Both the position numbers and the translations under genes were made by a program. The notes beneath the pieces were generated by a model. The model ran no database searches and had not been told where the DNA came from. It worked only from the letters and a program-made list of their open reading frames with translations. 64,000 nt of DNA from the NCBI GenBank assembly GCA_023078685.1, contig JALGAS010000004.1, positions 3,162,001 through 3,226,000 of the forward strand, read 5' to 3'. Below, piece after piece: positions 49,192 through 59,352 of this stretch (the stretch's first letter is position 1; each line of letters starts with the position of its first letter). The stretch is from Neopestalotiopsis rosae. Lineage: Eukaryota; Ascomycota; Sordariomycetes; Amphisphaeriales; Sporocadaceae.

Positions 49192-52100
49192 TTACCGAAC
49201 CCTATAAACACGGTTCTTTCTCTTGAAGTACCTAAATAGGTCCTCCAGCGTCTCAAACCCCACATGCGTGACCATGTATTTATTTGTGAGATCGCGGACA
49301 TGATCGATCTCTTGCATCTGTAGTTCAGGTAGCAAATCAAAGACCGAGTCCTCTTCCACACGGTCATCTCTCACCTGGTAGATCGAGCCATGTTAGCCAA
49401 CATCAAGGCGGAGTATCTGTCAAGGATTTATACTTACAATGGTATCGCCGACCACGAACAAAGCGCTGGTGTGCCTCGTGATGCTGAGACAGATCCTGGG
49501 TTCGGTGACCATGAACCCAGGCCCCGACTTTTGGTTCACAGCCAAGACCAAGACGACCACTTGGCCCTCCTGTCCTTGAAAGGCATCAATGGTTGAAGCA
49601 ATGACACGATCTCCATTCTTCACGCCGCGGCGGATTGCCTTACGTAGTCGCCAGAGATTTGCATCGTATGGAGTGATCACCACTACATTCTCTGGTGCTA
49701 TAACGCCCTCGTTCTCGTTGAGCATGTCCCGAATGAGGTCGACTGCAACCTCGTTCTGTTTGTCGTTCCATCGGGATCCATTTTCATCGGTGACGCACTT
49801 TCCTTCACATTCCAGAAAGACAGGCAAAACTTTGCCCTTGGGAGACGTGAGGCTATACTTATCCTCGGACCAAGTCTTGAGTTGGCTGGCGACAGGATTA
49901 TTGACCAGCTGCGTGGACTCGGCGTAGGTGACGTCTTCGATATGCGGGTAGATCAAGTCGCGTGCAACGTCAAAGAGACCGTGGACTATGCGCTCCTGTT
50001 TGTTCAGAACAAGACAAGGATAACCAAAGTTCTTCAAGTGCTGCAAGATGGACACGGCCGCGTGCCGAGCAAAGTTGTTTCGTTTATGCTCGGATACGAC
50101 AACGCCAAGCTGCTTCTCGTCGCCGGCCATGGCGCACATTCGGCACGTTGGGCCCCAGACCATCAATGCGTCGGTCTTGTGCAAACCACCTGCTTCGTCG
50201 AAGACTACGGCGTCAGAGTTGTCTCGGTATTCCTTGTATAAAGAGTTTCCACTGGCATGAGGTGTGGTCGCCACAAAGTCAGCGCCGTTGACAAGGTCCT
50301 GCAATAGTGCTTCGACCAGTGACCATTGCTGGGGCTCCCTATCGGCATCTTGTACTTTGCCCCTGACAAAATGTCGCAGCCTTTTATAGTCATCATGCGC
50401 CCGGAATTTCTGACGCATAGTGAGAAGGACTTCGGCTCTGTCGTGATAAGCTAGTACATATGAGCCAAAGCCGACAACCTTGAAGAGCCACTCGCAAGGT
50501 GAAAGAGTGAGATCATTCTTGGCGGATCTCTGGGTCCGGGTGGGCCCCGATGATTCTTGATAATGATTGCGTATCAAAAAGAAGAAGTTATCAGTCTCTT
50601 TCTTCAAGGAGTGACGGCCGTGAAGGACCAAGGGGGAGCCCCACACGCCATTTCTGACAAGCTCGATGCCGAGGTCGCGAATGCGCACCGCGATATTCTT
50701 TACGGCGACACGAGAGGGTGCACTGATGTAGACATGGTCCACTGTTGGACAGGCGTTGAATAGAAGAGCCACCATGGCAAGCAGACGTGTCTTTCCCGAT
50801 CCAGCGAATCCGGAGATCCCTACAAGACCAAGTACACAGAAGTCCAGATACCTGCACAAGCGCTCTCTGCTGTCTACAGGCAGCATCTTGCATAGAATGG
50901 CATTTGCCCTTGCCCTATTGGAATGCCTCAGGATGTCGATACGAGGGGGCTTGATCAACAATCGATTGCCTAGGTCCATTGTAGCCAGCTGCGACATGAG
51001 CGCTTCTTTCTCCCGATCATCTGCAATTGTTGGCAGAGGTGGCCGCTTGAGGACACTGGTAAAGGAATGGCCCTCCATAAAATCTCGCAAGTACCAGTTG
51101 AGACAACTTTTATGGTAATTCTTTGCAAGGTCTGGGCCTCCTTGTACTGAAGAGTCGAAGTCGAAAAGATCATTGGCAGTATCAACTCGTTGTTTGGCAA
51201 CATCAGAGAAATCATAAAAGGAGACGTAGACCGTGTCCGGAAAGGGGTCGTCATCTTCAAATGCATTATAGAATTGAGGCTGCGCATGTCCGCGCCAGCT
51301 GAAAGAGCCGGGCGAATGAACTTTGATGACCAGGTGATCCGAAGCTTCGCCGTCAAGGACATCGGGGCCTTGGACATGGCCTCCCTACAGGTCATTGCCC
51401 TGGCCCTCTAGTGCTGACCGCCAGAATCCGATTTGAACAGACGAGTGTGGCTTTGTAACGCGCTCAATTGTCGATGGGTATTTATTCTAATTTTCAGCAC
51501 GTATCAGCAGCTTATAAGGCAACGGTAATGGAGTATTGAAAAGTCGAAGTTGAACGACACTCACCAGTTGGCCATTCTCGATTACGACAAAGTATCCTTT
51601 CCAGCTGCGTCGAAGGCCCTCGTTGTCGGCATAAATGAAACGACATTTGAGCGGCAATTTTCGTATAGCTGCCACATTAGTGATGGTGAAGTGGTTGTCC
51701 TGCACCACTGACATAGCCAGTGATGTCAAACAAGCATTTTTGTCTTGATGATACTCGGGCACCTTGTACTGTTCATCAACAGCAGATTGAGTGCTTAATT
51801 GTCTGTCGTATCGAGAAAGATCCCAAGCATGCCTGAAAGAGACTTTTGTCAATACCCTGAGGAATAAGTCAATCGTGTATGGTCTTGACATACAAATTTC
51901 CGAATCGGTAAGTGGCGCCTTGCACTCTGTTCTGAGAAATCTCGAAGTTCAGTGCGATCTTTCCAGCAAGTTCTGAATCCGACGAGAAAATATGGAAATC
52001 CCTCTGGCTCACGACTTTGTACAGAGTACTGACATTGTCGATCTTGGTTCCTTTATTGATGTAACCATCGATTTTCGTATCAATTCCACGGAACGGAATG

Positions 52101-52740
52101 CCGAGCCCCACGAAAATTGGACGTCTTTTGAGTTTCAGGTGAGTGACTGACATCCTGTTTTCTCCCGGCTCTCTATGAAGAAGAGTTCTGTGGTCGTCAT
52201 CTGCAAGTTGCTCGCTAGAGACAATGTCAAAGGTGTCCCGTAGGAAGCAGATGGAAATGTGCAGGGTGCTTTCTTTATCGTCTTCCCCATCTCCGAACGA
52301 GGCCTAGTCGATCGGGGCTCTGGGAAAGAACATAGAGAGCGCGACATAGGGACGCATAACCGAGTCTCCTGGAAACATGACAAACTCGGTACGGAGATTG
52401 GCCGGAAAGCCAATATCTCTGCCACCGAGAACAAGATGTTTCTCAGGATAAAACAAGCCGCACCGAAGATTTCCGGTAGGAGCCATTGTAAACGCGTCGG
52501 CGTTCGAGCTGTGTAGAATGAGAACGTTGATAGAGACAAGGTATCGAGTGCCGATGGTGGGCGAGGTTTGAGAATTATTTTGCCAGAGCTTGACAAGGTC
52601 TAGACCTGCACTCGGAATGTGCTGCTGAAATGAGAGCCGTCAAGTTAGTCCCACACAATACATAATTGATCACGAAGTCGACCGTGAAAGCACAATATTG
52701 TTGCTTACGAGGAAGAATTGCTTGGGCGTTTGTCTTTCCA
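49192..52740 (-). pseudogene. SF1 (UPF1/NAM7-like) helicase gene with two in-frame TAG codons
   Basis: Exons 52740-52709, 52624-51894, 51832-51565, 51486-49438 and 49374-49192 join in one frame, with introns of 84, 61, 78 and 63 nt. The C-terminal helicase is complete: Walker A GFAGSGKT (nt 50811-50788), DEAG box VVFDEAGG (about 50200), GDEKQLG, and motifs V-VI in STIDAFQGQE and ICLSITRHTSALFV. The last exon joins VGDTI-VRDDRVEED. Two TAG codons interrupt the frame where protein-like sequence continues on both sides: 52306-52304 (RAPID-stop-ASFGDGEDD) and 51387-51385 (GQGNDL-stop-GGHVQGPD). The 5' end is unresolved: exon-like pieces exist at 53006-52801 but do not join cleanly. It is a decaying gene, a truncated but active helicase starting downstream, or a case needing unusual splicing. 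Family helicases act on RNA or DNA; the substrate is unknown. Confidence 0.62.
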
Positions 52741-54246
52741 CTGACGCGAGGATTCAGACTCACAGTGACAGAACCTTTCTCTCTAGTTCACAATTTCGCA
52801 TCAGGCTAATCTTTTAGCTGTGTCTGTATCGGAAACAACTGTCAACATCAGTTGTTCTTGTTGTATTGCTGTGGAAGCGTGGATAAAAGCATGGGGGAAA
52901 GCCGTTTGTGATTGAAGCAACCGAGCAGATTTGGTAGGCACTGAGGGGTCAAAGCTAAGGCGGGTTCTCAGGCAGGAAGACAAGTTGGAATACCTAGGAG
53001 GGCCACGAGAGAATGAAATTCAAGCCTCTCATGTTCCAAAAGCAAGTGTAAAAGGAAAGAGCTCGTACCTGCATTATCCTGGATCAGAGAAGTGACAAAT
53101 TGCCAGATGCTTGCTCTGAAGGCCGCTGACGGCAGGAAGTGTGTCGATGATCAGGAACCAGTGAAGCTGAGTGAAGGTGAAAAGCCGGAAACCTAGTACT
53201 CGTTGACGAGACCGAAACGTTAGTGAAGGCAACACCCAATGATCCTGTTGAAAGCCGAGACCAAGGTGTACGATGACGTGGATGCTGTATGCAAATAGTG
53301 ACAACAAGTCAGATCCTCGTCGTATTGACCTGGTAAGCCGCAGGAATGAGAATGATTGTGGCGGATGTTGTCGGGGTGCATGCCAGAAAGCCTGATATTT
53401 ACTGGTTGTTGCAAGGAATAGAAGGAATGAAGATTCTAAGAGTAAGACCAAGCTTAAATGTTCGCCGGTCAAAGTGGATCTACCTCATCTAGGCTACTGA
53501 AATAATCACTTGCCGAGGAAAATCAGGTGTACAGTTGCATGAAACAAATCTTGGAGCAGATTGTTTCCCAGCTGCTGCCACATTGCAGACGATTGTCCCG
53601 AAGAACTGGAATATTGTTCCTCAACGACAATACTGATTTACAAAGAGTTCTGCGAGGCCGGCCAATTCTTTCACAATGTGCACAAATCCCACAACTTCAC
53701 ATTATACAGATTGGCAGCTTTGTGGTACAGGATTCAATATAAATGACAAACACATACAATCTTATCTTGACATCCAATACTAAGATCCAAACAAAAGATG
53801 AATCAACATATTGATGGCGTGAAGTAAAATTTGTCTTAGTCCGAGTCTTCTTTCCGAAATGATATGATAATCGCACGGGGTCAGAGGTGAAATGCAACAC
53901 CATGCTTAGTGGTACCATTCTGCCTAGGTATAGAGTGCATAAATGTGACCTGTGAACCCTGTCTATGCACCATTTGCCACCTACTTGTGCCGCATTCCTG
54001 CATGATGCCCAGCATCCGGCCGGCAAAGAAACTATGCTCTTTCCGAGAATCCGCGGCAACATGCCGAAATGTTTAGTTCATTGTCCAAGTTTGAATGCAA
54101 TGCTACGTTATGGAACTCCCAAGGCCCGCTGTAAATCCGGATCTCACGGAGCCTATATAAAGCGATTGGCTCCCCGCTCTTGGTTGGAGTAAGATCGTGA
54201 ATATTGCTCTTTCAACGATGCTGTAAGAGCTTGATAAACAGTCACA
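52741..54246. other. 5' flank of the helicase gene, unresolved exons
   Basis: The minus-strand stretch 53006-52801 reads like protein (CLRTRLSFDPSVPTKSARLL and onward) behind a CCTCCTAG acceptor at about 53007, but ends at a TGA that no good intron removes. Further upstream only weak frames exist (53074-53472 minus). The right side is the promoter of the FAD oxidoreductase gene. Confidence 0.4.
54154..54161 (+). promoter_or_regulatory. TATA box of the FAD oxidoreductase gene
   Basis: TATATAAA lies 86-93 bp before the ATG at 54247, a typical position for a regulated fungal gene. Confidence 0.6.
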
Positions 54247-55749
54247 ATGAACTGTAGATGGCATCGTTTAGGCACTGCCCTTTTGTCGTATCTGCACGTC
54301 TCGGTAATAGTAGCTGCATCAACACCGAGTAGCAGTATTTCTCGGGATGTAGTGATAATCGGCGGTGGCGCCTCAGGAAGTCATGCCGCCGTGTGGCTCC
54401 GCGACCAAGGAAAGACCGTGGCTGTGGTAGAGAAGCGAGAAGTACTTGTGAGTACTTTCACCTGCCTGTTCATCTGACTTTATTCTTTCACAGTGGTTTC
54501 TGATTACTTCCAGGGCGGCCATACAGCTGTGTACAATGATCCACATACAGGCAAACCGATAAACGTTGGAGTGCAAGGTTGGATCCAGTACGGAGACACA
54601 ATGGGCTTTGTGGAGCGCATGGGAGTTTCGACGAATGGTTCTATGCAATTCACTACACTGACCAGCGAGTTCGTTGACTTCAAGACGGGACTCCCTGTCA
54701 GTGGCTATTCTCCACCGGCAGATGATGACAAATACGCCGCATTGCAGAGAATCCTCGATGTTTGGGAACCATATGAAAAGTTGGTCTTGCCAGGACTCTT
54801 CAACTTTCCCAATGCCAGCTCCATACCAGAAGATCTGCTCATGCCGTTCAGCCAATTTGTGGAGAAGTACAACGTCTCTGCTGGTGTTCCGGCTATCTGG
54901 GAAGCCACTGCAATGGGTCTGAGCAACACAATGGAAGTGCCGACATTGTACGTGATGCAAGGCTCGGGGGTTCCCATGGTTCGCGCTTTGCTCGGTCTTG
55001 GAGCTTCTGTTGTGCCGCCCTCCGGCAGTTTGCATGAGCTGTATGACGCAATCGCTGCTTTTCTTGGCGAGGATGTACTGTACTCCAGTACAGTGATCGA
55101 AGCTGTCCGGAATGAGACGGGCGTCTCAGTCCTTGTGGCCAACGCTAATGGTACAGTGACTGAGATCAACGCCAAGCAACTTCTCATTGCCATCGAGCCA
55201 ACCAATGACAACATGGCACCATTCGACCTGGACGAAATCGAGATGGATGTTTTCAACAAGTTTGGATATGCCACGGTGTACGCAGGCATCCTTGAGCATC
55301 CGTCATTGCAGATCAACACTTCATATTCGAATACTCTGCCTGCTGCTGCACCAGACAATTGGACAGTATATCCCACGGCTCCACAAGTCGGACGTATCGA
55401 TTATCTAGGAGGGACAACCGATCTCTTCCAGTTCACAGCCGTGGGTACTGAAGAAGACACCTCAGAGTTCATTCGTCAGGTGATCAATGACACAATCAAC
55501 GCCATGATTGACGCGGGCACTTTGCCAGAGTCTAACGGCACCCTCAGCTTCCCGGCCTTTGCAAATCATGGCATGATGCACTCGCGAGTTTCGGCCGAGG
55601 AGCTGCTTGCTGGCTTTGTCCAAAAGCAATATGCCCTACAGGGCCGGAGATCGACATATTACACCGGCGCTGCTTTCAGCGCCGGTTTTTCGACAGTTCT
55701 GTGGGCATTCAACGAGCAATTATTGCCAATGGTCATTGAGGGAATCTAA
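54247..55749 (+). CDS. Secreted FAD-dependent oxidoreductase (amine-oxidase / CpaO-like)
   Basis: Exons are 54247-54447 and 54514-55749, with a 66-nt intron (GTGAGT to TTCCAG), giving 478 aa. The join reads EKREVL-GGHTAVYNDP. A signal peptide precedes residue about 25 (ALLSYLHVSVIVAAS). The dinucleotide-binding Rossmann motif is VVIIGGGASGSHAAVWL at about 35-51, with the ribose-binding Glu in VAVVEKRE. The C-terminal FAD contact resembles STYYTGAAFSAGFSTVLW. Several NxS/T sites fit secretion. The overall pattern is that of fungal flavin amine-oxidoreductases related to beta-cyclopiazonate dehydrogenase (from recall). The substrate is unknown. It is often found beside secondary-metabolism genes, and here a LaeA-like methyltransferase and a laccase lie within 4 kb. 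A TATA box is present upstream. Confidence 0.85.
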
Positions 55750-56130
55750 CTATTGGGCCCAATTCCATAATTTGACATTATATTATTGGCTTTCCATTCA
55801 GTTTTCATTAATGATATCTTCCTGTCGTATTACAGCTATAGCTGAATTTACCCGTGCCGCTTTTACTACTAGATTAATCTTCGCAATAGGCCTAGAGGCT
55901 ATTGTCACTATTTTTTAGCGATTAATCCGTCGCTCATTATAGTAATTAAGCAAGAATTAATATACGATTACAAAAAGATTTATATATTTTTCTATTTTCT
56001 CTATAATTTTCTTATATTTCTCATAATTTAATTTAAGAAAATCTTTTTCCAAAAACTATTTCCTTATTCTTTTTATTTTCTCCGTGTTCTACTCTTAGGA
56101 ATGGGAAAAATTCTACTTATTTAGTATATT
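55750..56130. repeat. AT-rich, TpA-rich island, possible RIP-mutated relic
   Basis: Immediately after the oxidoreductase stop the composition becomes strongly AT-rich with many TA dinucleotides and stops in all frames, in contrast to the flanking DNA. This is what repeat-induced point mutation leaves of transposons in filamentous ascomycetes. No terminal repeats or residual transposase could be read, so the origin is inferred. Confidence 0.4.
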
Positions 56131-56520
56131 TGACCTTTATCGACCCTTCCATTATTGCGTATCGTGAAGTAATCTGCTGGAAAGATTCCTTGCTCCTCGG
56201 TTTCCCAGGGGAAGTTGACCTCGTCAATAATTCTTTTGTCAACGTTGAGGGTGTAGAGTATAGTTATAGTCTTGAGGTCTTATTTCTCAACGAACTGCTC
56301 GACCGATACCCAATGTTTGGTAACATTTCTGTCAGGAGCCTCCCAAAAATAAGCTCGTAGCAATATGATACCTGGGTTAACATTTCTGATGATAGCTTCC
56401 ACCACATTACACTCCGTTGTACGCCACATTACATCCCCCATACGTGAGAAGAGAAATAGAAATGAGAAGCAAAGGAAAGAGCAAATGATTTTGGCCGCCC
56501 CAAATTTCTCCATCGACTTC

Positions 56521-56907
56521 CTAGTATGCCTCAACGCTTCCCACAAAGAGTCTGTTGAGTCTCATGCACATCTTGGTGTCTGCTTCAGCCCGGTGTCTTT
56601 GGTAGACCAGGTCTGAATCCGGAAAACAGATCGAGTATACTGTGCTTAGCTGGTGGTTGGGCAAGCCAGGAAGGGACGACTTCCATAGCCTCATGCAGTC
56701 CACAGACTCTCGTGGGAACTTCATGAACTCTCCGAATGTGCCCTCCAAACAACGGAGGTCCAGCGAACCACCCCACATAAAGATAGTGCTAAACTCATCC
56801 ATGCCAGCAGCCATTAGCTTTTGGACAATGTCACGTCGCGTCATGCCAAATGTTCGCTCTCTTCCCTTGTAGATCTTGAGCAGAGTGGTTGATGACTAGA
56901 AATAGAT
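56521..56907 (-). pseudogene. Fragment of an unidentified protein gene
   Basis: A minus-strand stretch opens after a TTTCTAG acceptor-like site and encodes about 125 residues of protein-like sequence (MTRRDIVQKLMAAGMDEFST, IFMWGGSLDLRCLEGTFGEF, SVDCMRLWKSSLPGLP, YSICFPDSDLVYQRHRAEAD) ending in a stop. The pattern loosely recalls fungal RNase H-like exonuclease proteins, but this is from memory and weak. An upstream frame (57031-56831: FAPDSISGYTGHRLRVTPHL) could be an earlier exon in another frame. No start codon region or full domain is evident, so it is probably a remnant next to the AT-rich island. Confidence 0.35.
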
Positions 56908-57377
56908 TCTCTGGAAGTCGTCGACTAATATTCTCGAGATGAGGCGTGACTCTCAAGCGATGGCCGGTGTACCCGCTAATAGAGTCCGGCGCGAACACAA
57001 TCTTGTATGAATTTCTCATACTGAGCTGCATCCACAGGGGTTTTTCACCTATATTAGTTCGGTATGTCTTGGCCCACTTGCGTGTACAGAAGCATTGATT
57101 CTGGACGTCGTAAGCGCTTGAAGCCCAGTTACCGATTCTCTCAAAATAATGTCAGTTGTTTGCATCACCATCACCGCATGGTAAACACAAGTACGAAATT
57201 AACAAGCACTGGCGTTGAAAACTCTATTTACGAGACACATAATCGAATTATCTGCAACAGTGACAAGCGCAGCCACATGTATCCGAATTGCCTACCGCTA
57301 TTCGGGCTTTCGCCCGTAGACCACCCAACTATATCCAGTCAGCGTAGGCTTTGGTTGGTCATCTTTGTGAACTTTAC

Positions 57378-58850
57378 TTACAAGGGGAAGAATGCCTCGA
57401 GGTCCAGATTGCGCATTTCGGGTTTCGTCTGCACAATAGTCTCGTTGATCTCCTCGTCAGAGAAGCCTTTAGCCCGGAGCATCTTCCAGGCAACTCCTCC
57501 GAGGCTGTCCATGAGCATACGGCTCGTGTACTGGCCAACCCGCTTTAGCTTGAGGCTCGGATGCCACTCGTTGATGGGGATGGCAAGTTTGATCTCGACT
57601 ACATCGACGAAGCCAGCTTCCAGGAGCCACTGCTTGTAAAACCTTGATACGACAATGTTCCTTCCCTGAGCAGCTGCTCCCTGAATAGCGAGGTCAAACA
57701 GTCTTTTCAGAGGGTTACTCTCGATGTGAGCCGGGCCTTTGTTGGAGTGAAGCTCCATTGTTGCATCTTGAAATTCTATCCAGCCACCTGGATTGAGATT
57801 CTCGAAAGCCGATCTGATCACAGACTGCGGACTGTCAAAGCAAGTGTAAACATAGCGGAGGTGGATGTAGTCAAAGGGACGGTCGTGTACCCATGGGTGC
57901 TCTTCTGAATCCTCCTGAACGAAGCTGAGGTTGGGAAGTCCGGAAGTCGGTTGAATCTGCGTCAAGTCGCTTCCCACCACTTCGCTTTCGGGATGCAGCT
58001 GCGCAAATTCCACTGCCCAGATGCCGGTACCCTATATGAGCGTTAGAAAACTTTGATCTCCGACTTGAAATTGCCATAGAATCTGCCATTGTCAAATTCA
58101 TGATAAACTGAAAACTCGATTCTGAGACTCTTCAGGCTGTCATCGGGTCTAGCTGTTACTTACTGTTGCAACATCCAGGACTCTTCGTGGAGATCGGATA
58201 GGTGCTAGAGCTAATTGTCCATCTAATAACACCCTTGTACCCGCGCTCTGGAAATCTAAACGGTCTTGTTCTGCCTAGATAATCATGCTGTGTCAGTCTC
58301 AGTATCCAATGCCGTGGATTAGAGGCTTGGATACCGCATCGTTGGGAAGGAAGTATTTTCCTTCACGATAACCCTGATAAGTCCTCCCGTTGGAGTCAAA
58401 TATTGTGCCTGGTGCCAGTATCGAGCCTATTTGTAGCTTTACGTTAGCGACACTTCTGTGCGGCGATAGCGGCAGGAACAACAACGATTACATACCTCCT
58501 GTGATTTGATGTGTATCCAGTTCAGAGTTCACAGTCAAAGAAGGCAGGAATTCCTCCGTGATGAGAGGTGGCGCAACTGCATTCTCGACACTGGAAGGCC
58601 ATGAACCATGTGTATTGTAGGCCATCGGAAAATCTGGATCAATGCCTCCTGCTGATGAGTAAAAAGGGACACGTTGTGACGGGAGTGTGTGAGTTGGATT
58701 AAATAAAAGTGCCTCGGATGCTGATCTTGACAGCGGGGTTACAGGATATGAGTGGTAGGGGTCTTGTGGGACGGTCCCCATATTATAGATTAGATGAAAG
58801 TTGTGCTCGTCTGATGGGTCGACATGGACTTCATGGTGGTTGTTCGACAT
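57378..58850 (-). CDS. LaeA/Umta-like SAM-dependent methyltransferase
   Basis: Exons are 58850-58496, 58426-58335, 58274-58164 and 58031-57378, with introns of 69, 60 and 132 nt, giving 403 aa. Residues 1-120 are a poorly conserved, likely disordered lead (start MSNNHHEVHVDP; another in-frame ATG at 58898). The conserved body begins GRTYQGYREGKYFLPND. The SAM-binding motif I is VLDVAT-GTGIWAVEFA, split by an intron. The next motifs are VVGSDLTQIQP, FDYIHLRYVY and NLNPGGWIEFQD. The end is DLEAFFPL. The family contains LaeA, a global regulator of fungal secondary metabolism, but most members are paralogues of unknown target, and nothing here marks this as LaeA itself. It lies next to a laccase on the same strand. 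Confidence 0.88.
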
Positions 58851-59352
58851 GACTTCAATGTGGTTTGTTATGTGAATTATGAACCACTGATCAGCCACAG
58901 TATTATTTGGGTAATTGCCACTTCCGAGGTTGGAATCATTGAACTGCGCTTCTATAATATCTGTTGAAATCCTGTCACGAACCTAAGAGTTGGATTATAG
59001 TCGAGACCAAGGCGCGTTCTCTTCGGGTTCCCGAGCGGGCATGCCTGCACCAACCGTAGCAGTGCATGTGGCCACTCATGGATCCTCATTGGCCGCCAAA
59101 GCCGTTATCCCTGCCAGAAGACCCACGGACTCAGTTACGGCCGCTCAGGTTCAACTTTCCGCCGATAAACTAAAATATCAAAAAGCTTTCTCGGTTTGAA
59201 AGAAACATTGAAATCTCGAGAATCTTGGCAACGATTCCTTAAATCGACTGGCTAGACTTTGTCAAGATAAATGAAGTCTGCGCATAGAAGCAGTTTTAAC
59301 TGATTTTTAATTAACATTACTATTACGGTAGATGATTATATGGGTTTTTGGC
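58851..59352. other. Intergenic region between methyltransferase and laccase
   Basis: Promoter side of the methyltransferase gene and 3' flank of the laccase gene (both minus strand). The open frame at 58990-59199 has no recognisable content. AT-rich DNA at 59300-59350 may serve laccase 3'-end formation. Confidence 0.45.
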
